Assembly: GCF_040954835.1 (NCBI RefSeq)
Contig: NC_090703.1
Location: 17,807,444-17,871,443, forward strand
Source of the DNA: Lepisosteus oculatus
Lineage: Eukaryota; Chordata; Actinopteri; Semionotiformes; Lepisosteidae
Direction of reading: 5' to 3'
Length of the DNA stretch: 64,000 bases
A program made the position numbers and the translations under genes. How positions within the stretch are numbered: position 1 is the stretch's first letter; every line of letters starts with the position of its first letter. This document shows, in pieces, positions 27,546-40,800 of the stretch. The notes beneath the pieces were generated by a model. The model worked only from the letters and a program-made list of their open reading frames with translations, was not told the origin of the DNA and searched no databases.

Positions 27546-28280
27546 TTTTATCCTGATGGATCCCAAAGTAGTTTAAATGTGGGAGGAGACCCACTTTATT
27601 CACTACTGAACTTCAATTTCATGAACTTCAAACTTCAAGAAAGGTTACTTAGTCATTTTGACCAAATCAGCAATGTTCATCAGACATCATAAAAAATTAA
27701 ATGTTTCATGTAACATATTTAATGTTTTACATCTTAAGTGGAAGGGCTGTGAAAAAGTTACAGATATGTATAGGAAAATGTTTTCCCAATTTTGGTGCAA
27801 CTGAAGGATAATGGGAGTGCACAACGTTTATTGTTTAAGAAACAAAAAAAATTTAAAACAGTGATTTGAATGATACAATGAGATTCACTGTGTTTTGCAT
27901 TCCACAGCAAGTTTGGGGGACAAAAAACTGAAATAATGTTCACTCTTTTGTCATAATAATTACATTTCATTTATGCATCACTTTTTTATTCTGATATTTC
28001 CCAAAGAGGTTAACCTATACAGTAGGTGGAGATCCACTTTATCTGCTACTGAACTGCAGTTCCCGCCTGGGTGATGTGCAGCACCCATTAAACATCAGCA
28101 GCTCCTTTAACACAGCAGACCAGTAAGTAAAAAAGTGTAACGCATGTTGAGCATTAAACTGGAACTTTAGGAAGATGAGATTGTGCAAACCCAAGGTTCA
28201 AATCAGGTTAACACCCATGCTATTACAAATAGTGCCATGAGATATTTAATGACCATAAGTCAGGACGTAGGCTTAACCAT
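27546..28280 (-). repeat. Two decayed 5S-SINE-type 3' fragments in direct repeat
   Basis: 27546-27620 and 27984-28075 resemble each other (shared TTTTTAT.CTGAT, CCCAAAG, GGAG...CCACTTTAT, CTACTGAACT). The second continues into CGCCTGGGTGATGTGCAGCA and, at 28245-28275, TTTAATGACCATAAGTCAGG, both matched in the 22890-23430 SINE (ACCTGGATGATG; TTTAATGACCATGGAGAGTC). These are old, fragmented relics just downstream of CCDC9B. Confidence 0.55.
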
Positions 28281-28447
28281 GACATCTGTCACTTCTAAAA
28301 ATATGACAAAAATATGAAGCCTCTAGCTGAGTTTAGATTTTTCTACTAACATTTAATTCTTCCAATGTTTTTTTTAACTATACACACAAATCAAGCAGCA
28401 ACTGTTAAATCATTTGTTGAATGCACTAAACAATCTTTAAATAATAA

Positions 28448-28854
28448 TTTATTCAAACAATACCAGTTGATATAAAATAAAGTGCTGCCACATCTAAGTG
28501 TCTTCAGCCATCCAAAAAGCCAAAAACCAAAAATTTGAATCTAAAAGCATACATAGTATAAAAAGATTTGTAAACCATTAATGAATGTTTTTTGCCTTTT
28601 TTGGTTTCTTGTTTTCTTCATTTTACCAACTTTTCACTGGTAAAAACCTTCTTTTTGTTCTAAACACTTTTCCCATTTTCATTGGCCTGAAAAGAACAGG
28701 ACAAAAACAGTTTAAAGGAAGTAATGTAATTCTGCTCAAGACTGATAACATGAAGCCATTTTCTATATGGATAAAGCCCTGTTCAAAGATGTTTCATCAC
28801 TTCTTCTCCTTAGATAGCAGTGAAAGTGTACCTTGAAGGTGCACATCCTTATGG
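28448..28854 (-). other. CCDC9B: CCDC9B 3' UTR with candidate poly(A) signal
   Basis: Follows the tentative TAG stop at 28857-28855. An AATAAA on the minus strand lies at 28453-28448, about 400 bases downstream of the stop. Other candidates further down (e.g. about 27830) could extend the UTR into the SINE relics. Confidence 0.35.
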
Positions 28855-28875
28855 CTAAAGGCCTGTTCTCACTTT
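28855..28875 (-). CDS. CCDC9B: CCDC9B terminal coding exon (tentative), KVRTGL-stop
   Basis: After acceptor CTGGCTACATTATAG the frame reads AAAGTGAGAACAGGCCTTTAG, giving K-V-R-T-G-L and stop. It follows TTVK in the right phase. The human protein, as I recall it, also has a basic VRRRTG motif near its end, which mildly supports this. The acceptor has a poor pyrimidine tract and another terminal exon is possible. Confidence 0.5.
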   Translation of the reverse strand, partial: KVRTGL

Positions 28876-31800
28876 CTATAATGTAGCCAGATGTCACGGG
28901 ATCATCCACAGTGGGATTAAAAAAAACCTACAATTATATGAGTCAAGGGTATGAGCAGTCTTTTAAAGTGCTTCTGTGACTACTTCATAATATGCCTTCT
29001 AAATAGCTGAATAGAACAATCATTGCTTACTGGAATTTTTCTTTCAATGTATACTGTATATACAGTACTCTTCCAAATACACACCTTTATTTAACTGTAC
29101 AATACTAGTAGTAACAATACTAATATATTAATACTAATAATATTAAACATTATTTCCCTTTTTCATCTGTATTTTGCAAATATTAATGAATTATTAACCA
29201 AGTCTTTCCTACAATACAAATCAGTTACTATTCCTAAGAATATGAGGAACAATTTTAAAAGCAATGTAGATATACTGTAGGTATTTCTTTCTCGGCTTCT
29301 TTAAGCCAGTGTTGAATACTACCTTGACAGTTGTGGCCTTGTAAGCTGAAACAGAAGCTCCAGAGTCAGGACTCATCACAGAGAGACTAGAATCAATAAT
29401 CTCCTCTGTGAAAGGGAAAAACAACATGACTGATCTAGAACAGCTACTGTATAATCTGCATGTCAGGTAATATACACAAAGGCAGAGAAGATTCTAACGT
29501 TTCTGTCAGTGACTGTCCCATACAACATCCTTCACTTTCTACAGCAGCCAACAGAGAAGAAAGACTTCAACAGCAAGAACAAACACAGAATGCCATTCAG
29601 TCATTTGGAGAGAGCTGTCAGACACGATAACTACCATTGATTAGAGTGCTGCAGCAAAATGTACAGGTTTATCATTATCAGAAAAAAATAAATCAGACGG
29701 ACACTTTGCTATTCCTTTTAAAATTTGAAGTCTCTGTACATTTCCAGCAATACTTTTCTGTTTCTTTTCCTTTAAATACTCTACAACATCACAGACATCT
29801 CATATTCTGCTACACATGTTGCACACCTGCAGAGCAGAGATCATTATGTTATGACAGCTTTACCAGTAGACCACAAAACATGCACATTAACATCTATAAA
29901 TAACTATTTTAAGCACAATTATATGTATTCCTAATTTATTGGTGCATTCTCTCTCTTAGATCACATGAAAAGTTATAATTGTCTTATCTTCAGTTTTTTA
30001 TCATTTGGCAAATGTGCTACCTATTTTATGTTAAGAGAAGAATAAAACAAAATACCTGGGCTTCTTGTGTTATTGTTCTTAAAATGATCTGAAAGTTTAT
30101 CTGCCTTGTCTTCTACAGTCAAGCGACTCACATTTCCATAATTCATTCCTGAGTCGGAGGTAAGACATTCTGTTTCAGAGGTGCTCTTCGTTTTTGCCAG
30201 GTCAGTAACTGAATCTTCAGAAAATACATTCTCTTTTTTTATCTCATCAGTCAACCTTCTGTTGCTCAGTAAATTATCTGCTTGGTTCACACAATGAACA
30301 GTGGCAGCTTTTTGGAAGTCCTTAGAAACCACCGAGCTTTGTTGCTGACTGTCTGTCTTTTCTGAGATATTATTGTATGTCAAAGTCGGTGAAGTCTGAT
30401 GCCCTTCGGCCACTGAGTGCACATCTCTGTTGTAGGAAACATCTTTAAGTGTTTGCAACAGGGCTGTCTCTGGAGGAGAAGTGCTATCCGTTTTATGGGG
30501 TGGACCATTGATTTCCTTGAGGACTTGGGCTGATTTATGGTTTTCCTTTACTCGCTGAGGTAATGCTTCAGCGTCCACCAGTCTGTTTGATTTGACATCT
30601 TCAACTAGTACTTTGTCACGATGAGCAGCTCCAGCTACACCAACATTCATTTCTTGTTGACCTTGACAACAAACAGTCTCAGAATTCTCTACTGCACATC
30701 TCTTACTTTCTTCAATACCTTGGACATTGGCTATATCATGCATGGTAGCTGTGTCTGAATCCTGGAATTGCTCATTTTTAACATCCCAGTCTTTGCCATT
30801 TGTGTTGAGTGTAGGCTCATCTACTTCAGGATTACCCAAAGCCTCCTGATCCTCACATACATCTTCAGAACTCTTTTCAATGCTCTGAGAAATACACACA
30901 TACAGCACACATATATGAAGGTTAGGTAATTGCATATAATGGTACATTACGTTTTAACAGATGAAAACAGGAAACATTTTATAGTTACAGTATGTACCTA
31001 AATAAGGACATCACTGAAAAACATGTTTGGCTACTGTGAGCTGGAACAGGATGTGGTACAGTATGTATTCCACATGGATTGTCCACTCATTTTTCAAGCA
31101 AGATAGACTTAAGCCGACATTCTGAAGAATGTAATGGTGTATGGCAGGGGACTGCAACCTATGGCACGTCTGCAAGTATTGGCATGCAAAGAGATTTTTA
31201 ATGGCAGAGAAACAGGAATGTGCAATGAAAGTTAAATAAGCCACGAAGAATTTAAGTTAAAAAATTAAAATACAATGCTCGATTGTTCTGTAATTTTCTA
31301 TAACATTCTACCTAATGAAAACTCTTTGGCGTAGAAAAAAATGAATTTCTTTGTTTATTTACTGCATTATTTTTAGTGGGGCTACCCTATTATTTTCACA
31401 GGAAAGCTCGCAGTCCATGGTATTGATAACATTTTTCACACTTAGATGTACATTTCCATGCGCTATTACCATGTTAGATAAAATGGCAGTTGCTAAAAAA
31501 GCAAAGTTAGATGTTTGGAGAGATAAATATGGATTTTTTCAACATAAGGACCATTCTGTTTGCTCTATACAGTATGTTGTGTTAGCGTTGTTTGTCGCAC
31601 ATCGAGTGTCTAATGACAAAACACAGCAAAACCTTCAATAATAAGGCAGACAACGCTGAGTCTACCAGCTATAGGGCCATAGCAAGGAAAGGAAAACAAA
31701 GCAGTAATTTCTGTATAAGTCAAAATTAAGCCACAGAAGCAAGTTACAAAATTGTGTGGGATTGTTTTGGCATGCTTTATGGACTTTATGATGCAATCAA

Positions 31801-34800
31801 GATCTTTTTGTCAGAAAAAGGTCAAACTACCCCTAAATGCATGGTAAAAAAATGGGTTACAAAACGAATGTTTTTAGTGGACATCACCATGCATAAAGAT
31901 GAACTTGGACAGCAGACTTGCAGAACTTGCCATTTTTTTGGCAGGACTTTCAGACCTCAACTTTGCGCTATTTCCAACTACTTAAAGAACTTTCAAAATA
32001 TTGAACAACCCAAGTAGCTTAGTTTGAAGTATACAGTACATGCGACAAATGACATCAAAATTTTCTGTCAGAAAACCTCAGAATTTCCAATGTTTTGGCC
32101 TGATGTTTTCTTCTCTGACTAGACCACACAAGGATCACATGAAATGGCAAGGCATGCATATTAATTTTTTAGAAGTGCATGAGCTAACACTTGACATGCC
32201 CCTTTTAAAAGGTTGCTGACCCCTGGTGTATGAGTTTGAACTGCACATTCCACTGATTCCACCAGTGTACAAAAGGATCTGGAGATTGACCTGACCAGGG
32301 AATGTCAACACAACCATACACGTAGACATTTAATTTGTTCTTAATGCTTTCTCAAGTACAGTAAATAATGGATCCAAAAACCTAAAATAAAAGCTGTTGA
32401 AATGATGAGTGTACAGATACTTAGCATCAAAACAAGCACTTGCTTTCTGACGCTAACATGTTTTTTCATGTAAAACGGAAAAATTAATATTGTTATAAAA
32501 GTCTTGAAAAGCATAGAAATCGGCAAAAAAATTCCGACATTGTAAACTTTGTCCTGTTTATCACATCACACTGACCTGGAGGTGTTCTTCTTTGGCATCC
32601 CATCTGCAAAAATAACACACAGAAAAAATAATTACTGTACATAAGGTAGTTACATTTATATTTTATAATACATTAATTAGATGAAGAGGAAAATTAGTTC
32701 AGCATATCAAAAAAGTGAAAATGGATGACTGAAAAGGTGCTCTGAGAATGCACTTACAATATAACAATACTAAAGACTGGAACTTAGTGCTCTCTTTGAA
32801 CCTAAAGGTATGTCACTTTTTAAAAGGTACATCTACATACTTAATATACATATACAAAATTTAAATGTATAACCTACACAGAAAAGAAATAACCTACATA
32901 ATCTCAGGAACAACTGCAGTCTGAAAAGCCATGAATGTTTTATAAACAACACTGAACTGAAATGGAACATGTGCCACTGCTTGATCTACAAGCACTTAGG
33001 CTGCCTCACTCTTTCCATTACCGGCCACATTTTGACCTCATAACTAATCTATGTTACCATCTTCACTAATAAGCCTTATTATTGCACTTCACATGTCTTC
33101 AGAGACTAGGGCAAAGCCATGGAACATCAGTACAGGATGTGTGTCATTTCTGGAAATGGGATCACTAATTTCCACAACTGAATAGCATTCAATTAAAATA
33201 ATGGGTAGAGGCACACACCAAAATAAGCAGAACAAAAAAGTAATCAAACAAATGAAAGGAGTATGTTTAATAATTCTGGTTGTATGCATAGGCAAAATAA
33301 GAGATTATCAATAAACAGGGTATTGCACTTGAACTGCATTGTAGGTGTAAAACTGAGGCAGACTGTTTGAATTAGAATTAAATGTTTTTTTTAAAGTGTT
33401 TTTCTAATAATCCTTGTGTGCCTCACTCTGTAAGTCTACAGGAATGTGGTAATGGGCCCCTCTGCTAAGAGACATCACAGAACTGCATCAAAGCTCAACA
33501 GTATACAGTAGTAATATATACAGTAGCAAAATGGACTCCAAGTAGGTAGCCTGTTTCTGTCAAAGACCATAGGTCCCAGGTCACTATCCATTACCTAAAA
33601 GGGATAGTCCCCAATGAAAGGTCCATAGGATGGTACGAAACAACTCCCTTCCTGATAGCGTAGCAAGGGGTTTTCCCAAATGAACCATAACTATATAATT
33701 CCCCTATTAGCAGTGACAAGACAACACAAAAACTGTGATTGCTATCAATATTACCCACTTATAATACTTTTGAGATTTTCCATATATAACAACCACTCTA
33801 ACCATTTAATCTTCTTTTAAATACTCATTGTTCTTTTTAACCATGAGAGTCCATGTACTGTAAAATACAACCTGTGCCTCCCTGAGGAACTGCTTTTATA
33901 GGAAGCTAGAGATTCCAGGTGTAGCCAATTCAGTGATTTCCTCCTGAGAATTTGAAGGATGAGGCTCACCTAAATGAGATGACCCCACCCCTTGGTGATG
34001 CTCACAAGCTCTGATATAGGTGGGTATTAATTCTATAGAGAGCCATCCAACGCTAAGATGTCTGTATCTAAACAGTAATACTGAAAGAATAAAAAGAAGG
34101 TACTTCTTTAGTACAGGAAACATGTACTGTATGTACAGTATAACTATTATTATGTGGTACAAAGTTTTAAAACTCAGCCTGGTGCTGTCTGTGGATGGAA
34201 TAAGAATGTAGCTAAAGAAGCCCTTCTGATAGGAGACATTGTTAAGCTGTATCAATCTGAACAATGTAATGATATACTGAATGGCGCAGATGGGCTCCAG
34301 CAAGTCCCTGGCTAGTTTCTTCCAAAAACCATAGGACAAAGCTCAATATCAATGGTCCAAATGAAGACCCACCAATAACTTGTCAGTACAGTGAGTATCA
34401 GAGGTACAGTATACCTGATAGCATCTCAGACAATCACCAACTGGTGAACTGTGGCTCATTACAGGATTAGTAAACAAGTGTGAAACAGCTTAAAAGAGTT
34501 ATAAATCAATTCAAAGAAAAAATACACTACAGGAAAATCTCATCTATTGGAAAAATAAAGTGAGCTGTTTGGATGACGATGACTTTCAATATTTAAATTT
34601 AGACTTTCCTAGGGATAGTTAGGGGTTCCATTTTGTAAGTGATTGTTGTTTGACTAACACTTCTTTATTTTTACTTTGAACTAGTTCTGTTTAATTATAA
34701 AATCTCCCATATCTGTTCAGTGGTTTAATTGAACTTCTGAGTTTGCCACTTTGTTTGTAATTAGAACATGCCTGATAGACCCCAAATCTGTTTAACCTGC

Positions 34801-37800
34801 ATGCCATTCTTCTGATCACCTGAATTAGTCTCCTGTGCCTGTGTTCTTAGATTTACTTTTACTACTTGTTGATCAAGAGACCTGATGACAAATTTTATTG
34901 CAGTATAAAGTATTCGTCTACTGTATGACTATAGTACTGTATGTGTTCTGTAAATTACATACCTATATACAACATTTTCAATAAATAACTGTAATTATAT
35001 AATAACTGTTCTGACAGCTTTTAAAACCCAGGCAGCACTAAATGCTTTTCTCTGATTTAGACATTTTCACTCTTTTATTTGTTCTGCTTTATTTCATACT
35101 AATTAAAAAAATAATGTTAATGAATGTCAAGAATCCTATCCTCATTAACTAGATTCCAAGTGTATTGCTTTATGATATTATGCTGACAGACAATACAGCC
35201 AACTGAAAAGAAACTGATGAAATACAATCTGACTATATATCTATCTGGGATTTACATGATGACACAGCTCATCAAGGAACATATCTTAATCATCTCTTCA
35301 TTTACCACTGTCTAAAACAGTACATAACATCTCTCCCAATATCTTCCTTAGGCTTAACAAGCCTCAGTACATTTTAAGTAAAGGGAAGGGTGCCATAAAT
35401 CTGTTATGGTAACAAACCATCTCCAAGGATGCTTGGAGACTGTAGTCTTACTGTATGACTCCCATTAGAGACTGGTGACTCAAAATCTATAAATAGCTTT
35501 GTAATGTTTTGCTTCAGAGCAGAAGTCCCTAAAGAAAAAAAAAGTGAAGACTAATGAACATATGAAATTAATGGAACACAAGACCAGGATGCTCTGTGCC
35601 ACAATTCTGCAGATTTTAGTTCAACCTTAATTTAACACATTTACCAAAGACTTGGAAAAAATCTAACCATTAGGTAAACCTACAGTAGCAAGTGATTAGT
35701 CAATTAAGTCAGGGCTAAAGTCCTATTGGGCATCCAAGTAGTTTTTCCAAAGAGTCACCAAAAACTTAATTGAAACCAATGACCTGTGTGATTGATAAAT
35801 TGCTCTATCATCAAGAATGCTCATCATCAAATGATTTTCTAAGCTATTATATATAACATGCTATATAGAGTCTGCTCTTTCGTGAAACAATAACATTTAG
35901 ATGCTGTTTCCTATGCTACCATACAGTATCTAATGTCATATAATTGACATATCATTTAGTTATTTTGCATTTTGTATTATTTTTTATAACCTATGTGCCT
36001 CTTTTGCATGATGTTATTTCAGAAATAATATAATTGTGTACTGGACTACTGTAACTGCAGAATCAGTTCCTAAACAACAAACAAACATCATTGAGGAGCC
36101 TTGATAACAATGTGTGATAAGGAAGTGAATCAGAACTGTACCCAACACACTGAAACCTATTACTGAAATAATGTCCTGAGCATTACGCAACCTTGCAATG
36201 CTTTCTCTTTCCTAAACTTCCTCCTTGAATATTGTCCAGAAGAAACCTGCTATAACAGTTACCAGTTCTGGCAAGCATTCTATAATCTTGTATCACACAT
36301 AAAACTAACAGGAAATAATTGTTATGAAAACCTGTTTATGTATGTACACACTGAGAGTATATAATACAGAGAGATGAGTACTGCAACCAGTAGGATTTAT
36401 TGTGGGTTTTAATGCCCTCAATATACTGTATAACCAGAATTATGAGCAGTCAAGTTTGTTATTCCTAATATTACTCTGATGTTCAGCATAAACAGTAAAT
36501 GGTAACAGAAAATAATAATTTTCCGCTTTTAATATAAAAGTGTTTTTTTCTTATAACTTTACAACAACCGATACAGTGCTGCCAACTAGGTATGTTAGCC
36601 TAAATTAACATATTAAATCAGAAACAAACCCAGTACTTCATGGTTAATTTGTGTTTACCAGAGCCCTCTTGCTTCTACCTAATGAAGGTATGATTTTATC
36701 CATGGCCACCCCTAACTCAAAACATTAACACACAAGACAAACCAGAGTTGGAAAAGTCATATAAAATCCCTCCATACCAGAAAGTTACAGTATGTATGTA
36801 TTTCATCTATATACCCCCTCACAAGGGGGCGAGAGGATAAGCTTAACCTGCTGGTGTTATTTACCGATGATTGCTTCCTATCCTTAACTCCCCTCCTAAC
36901 AGCAGTGTAGACTTCGCAAGCAGCTGACCTGTCTCTAGATCAACACTTATCTAATTTTGCTCACGTAAGCTAAAATGGTGTGCAGGGTGGCTTGAGAGCT
37001 CTAATTAGGCCACTTCAAGGGAACCATCTCTGAGTCAAGTGCAGTGCAGCCCAGTTTTCCATCACCTGAAAAGTCTGTGCAGTTCCTGAAGAAGGATGGA
37101 TATGCACAAAATTAAAATAGCAGGTTAAAATTAAATCACCCCACCTCACACAGAATGAGTAGGTATACAATCATAAACATTAAATAATTTTGTTGGGTAG
37201 CTGCGTCAGCATGCGTAGGCTGCAAAGGAACAAGTAATATGTGAGCACCTGAAGAAGGCTCCACGGCCGAAACGTTGTGTTCTCTTTCTTCTTTTTTTCA
37301 GCATGGAATAAACTTATTACTTCTTCCTTTGCATTAAATAATTTTGTTCACTGTAAGTCAATCTGAATGTGCAACGAATCACTTGTGATATACTGTATAC
37401 TGTTTCTTGTTTTTCTCTAAATTAGGCCCTACAAAATTATTTACCAAATGAACAAGCTCATAATATGAGCTCTTGGGTGTGAAGTACAATAATTCACCTT
37501 TTGAAAGCTGAACAGAGTATCTACTGTAGAACCGTGATAATGTTGCCACCTTAACGTCTTGCATTGCAAGAATTACAGTATTAGTCAAACCTGCTGGGAA
37601 CAAAATTCTAACAGAACTGAATTCTAATACTGTATACAGTATAGTGACAAGTTTAGAATATAAATGAGGAATTATTATATGAACATTATGCAACATATTT
37701 GTAAAATATTGTTTACAGTCTACAGTGTTTACAGTAACAGTCTTGTTTAGACTACTATGTTTAAATCTGGTCACCATACAGTATAACTGAGTAAAGAAAA

Positions 37801-40800
37801 TGCTGCTGAATCAGTACAAAGGTAGCCCAGAGAAATGCCTTGAACAGAAGGTTAATGTAATTTTAATTTATTTTGTCCTAAACAGATGACACTACTAAGG
37901 GGCTTGATAGTATTTAGAATGTTAAAATTATTGACAAAGTCAAGTCAGAGAACCACTCAGAGGACAAAAGGAAACAAGCACACGGTGGCAGAAGCAGAAC
38001 TTAAGTATTTAGGTCTGAAAAAATAAGATCTTATTAAATTAAAGGGGTTGGAACAAACTGTGCAGTTATATTGTTGAAGCAGATTCTTCATCCTTTGACC
38101 TCTCAAAAATGAGCTGAATGAGACCCTCAGATCAATAGCCTACTGGCAACCAGCTAAGGAAACTGGGCCTGCTAGTCATTCATTTGTAACCTTTCTTAGG
38201 GTCTAACATTATTTTTTTCTGTTAATAATTCTATGGAACCTTACCTTCTTGCTCTCCCTGTCAGACGATCCTTGCCTTTTGCTTTGCTGCTTACCACTGG
38301 AACATTTTTGGAAGCCTTTTCTCTGTTGCGATGCATATAACCTATAACAAAATAAATAGGGAACCCAAGATTAACCAATTAAAATAGACATTGCAACCCA
38401 AAACCACTATTCTTATCTGTTAAATGTTCTTCATTTGGTTGGTTTAATATTTTAATACTTTAATACTCTCTAAATTCTGTAAGCTTTAAGGACTGTGATG
38501 AGTATACTTTGAGCACTAGATTGATTCAACAAAAACAAATATTTTGTTTTGGGTACAGAACTGTGAGGTCAACCACAATGCATAATCAATTTACAGAGAT
38601 AATAAAAGCTAAATAAGCAAACATAATTACTGTAGGTAATCTAATAAAGTTACACTAATATTGATTTAAGTACTGTACTGCAAAACTGAACAGATGAAGC
38701 AAAACAAATATGTGAGTTTAAGAGAACTATAACAACTACAGTATATACAAAATAATTTCTTGCTATTTCCATCATGTTCATGCAGAAGAAAGAGATGCAT
38801 TATTTCACAGACTGTATTGTATAACAATTTGGAGATGGAAATTGTAAATGTAGGCAACACACAAGCTAAAACAGTTAGACTTCCACTGAAATACACTGAA
38901 ATTCTGGTTCTATCAAGATAATGAATCCCCCAGAAAAGCAATACACTCAAAGTGAAATTATGTTGTTTTCTGTTTTCCATGTTCAACTGGAAGCATTTAA
39001 AAATTAACAAAAAAAAACTGATCTGGGAACAATGTCTCAGTTTTCAAGCAATGCAAGTATTTTCATTAAAGACCTTAATAATGAAAAGCATATTGCAATT
39101 GTAAAATTCACTTCAGAAACAAGTGTCTGCAAAACCCCTGAGCATGAGAGATATTTTCATTGCTGTCCTCAGGCAGCACCATCTCTCCATCTTTAACCTA
39201 ACTTTTTATCAATCCTTCTAGTAATGAGATTGGACTGAAAATATTTGTATAATATAAAACTCGTGTGGCATATTCTTCAGGTCCTATTTTTGTTAATAAG
39301 AGAACCAGTATGGGTTTCTTAATATTTGGCAAATGACTGTGTATAGCAATAATACAGAAAAAATTAAATCTACTAAATCCCAAACTAAAGAAGGAAAAGT
39401 ATGGTACCCAGCCCACAGACTTTAGGCTCAGATTCTCTATATTAAAAATTATTTTATTAACAGAACTTGCAAAGATGGACTGAAGTAACACTACAATATT
39501 GGCAACTCATTATGGGCAATCGTTTTATAAGAAAGGTTAATACCAACCTCTTGTTTCAGGGTCAGATAATCTTGGATTAAACTTCCTTGGATTTCTTCCA
39601 ACTGTGCAACACAAACAAACTTAATTAGTTAAAGGGTTCATACTCACATACTGTAACAATATGATTATTATTAAGTAAGCATAAGTATTACTGTAAATAT
39701 TATTATTTTGATCACTTTCTAACATTTACATTTTGGAGGTTGGTGTTACTGTAAATGGGGTTCACAGCAACTACATTTTGGGAGTGAATTACAACCATAT
39801 TTTTGCATTCCTTTTATGCAAAAGGAATAGGTGCTGTAATTACTTTTAAAATGATTTATAAATGTTAGAATGTGCCTGTCATTTCAGAGATGATACAGCA
39901 CATACGTCCTCCTCCTAAAAGGACCAAACAGCGTTAAAGAGCATGACCTTGAGGTGAATGTCCATTGAGTAGTCAAGCAGACATCACAAAAAGAAAGCAA
40001 AAAACCCTTAACTACAGTACATCTACTGTAGTTATATGAATCCATCAGGGTAAATGCCCTGAATGTATTTTTTTAATAAATATTTACATAATTACAAAAT
40101 ATCAGTTGCTTTTATCACAAGGTTACATTCTATGAAAGAGTTTGGTCCTTTTATGAAGAACAAGCATGTTTTACCCTCTAAAATTATTGTATGGACTGAA
40201 CAGAACAGGAAAGACCTCTGGTGCCAAAACTGTGCAATATGTGTTGAAATGACACCTACATTTTGCCATACTAACAACAGCAAACACATTTCAGAATAGC
40301 TGAAAAAATATGTTTGACAAAAAATATACTTTCATATAATTTATATTTTACTTAAATCTATTTCTGTTTTTGCAATTTGCCTGTGTCAGAAAAATTAAAT
40401 ATGTTACCTGTTCATTTCTCAGGACTTAATAATGTTAATTTCTGGAACATCTAAGAAAAAAAGGCTTTTTTCCAAAATATTTAAATGCCTGTGCAGGTCC
40501 CTTTAACCTGGTAGTGTGATGCTGGAGGACTTTCACAAACAAACTGTTTGTATACTGTACATACTGTATAACCATTTGTAGGGTTACCTGCATCCTATTT
40601 GCTATAATCATTAATAACCAGAGAAATTCTGAAAATGGGTCTGAGGCTGCACCAACTCTGGTGTAAAAACCTTTCCAACCTCACTGGCACCCTGCAAACG
40701 TTATTTTAGATTATGGGAACTATGCTGCAAATATATTCTATATATTCTATATCCTGTATATATATATATTCTAAATTATCTTGCCTTTAGACCTAGCATA

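Larger units (their letters stand above)
32604..38244 (-). other. CCDC9B intron (5.6 kb)
   Basis: Contains a diverged direct repeat (33455-33600 / 34218-34365), a complex patch at 36830-37110 and the short Penelope-like insertion 37195-37331. The remainder is AT-rich unique DNA. The frames at 33896-34339 and 37379-37777 on the minus strand are not coding as far as I can judge. Confidence 0.6.

Noticed and set aside
33896..34339. 147-codon minus-strand ORF in a CCDC9B intron
   Set aside because: Overlaps the diverged direct repeat and matches no family; no splice-phase link to CCDC9B.
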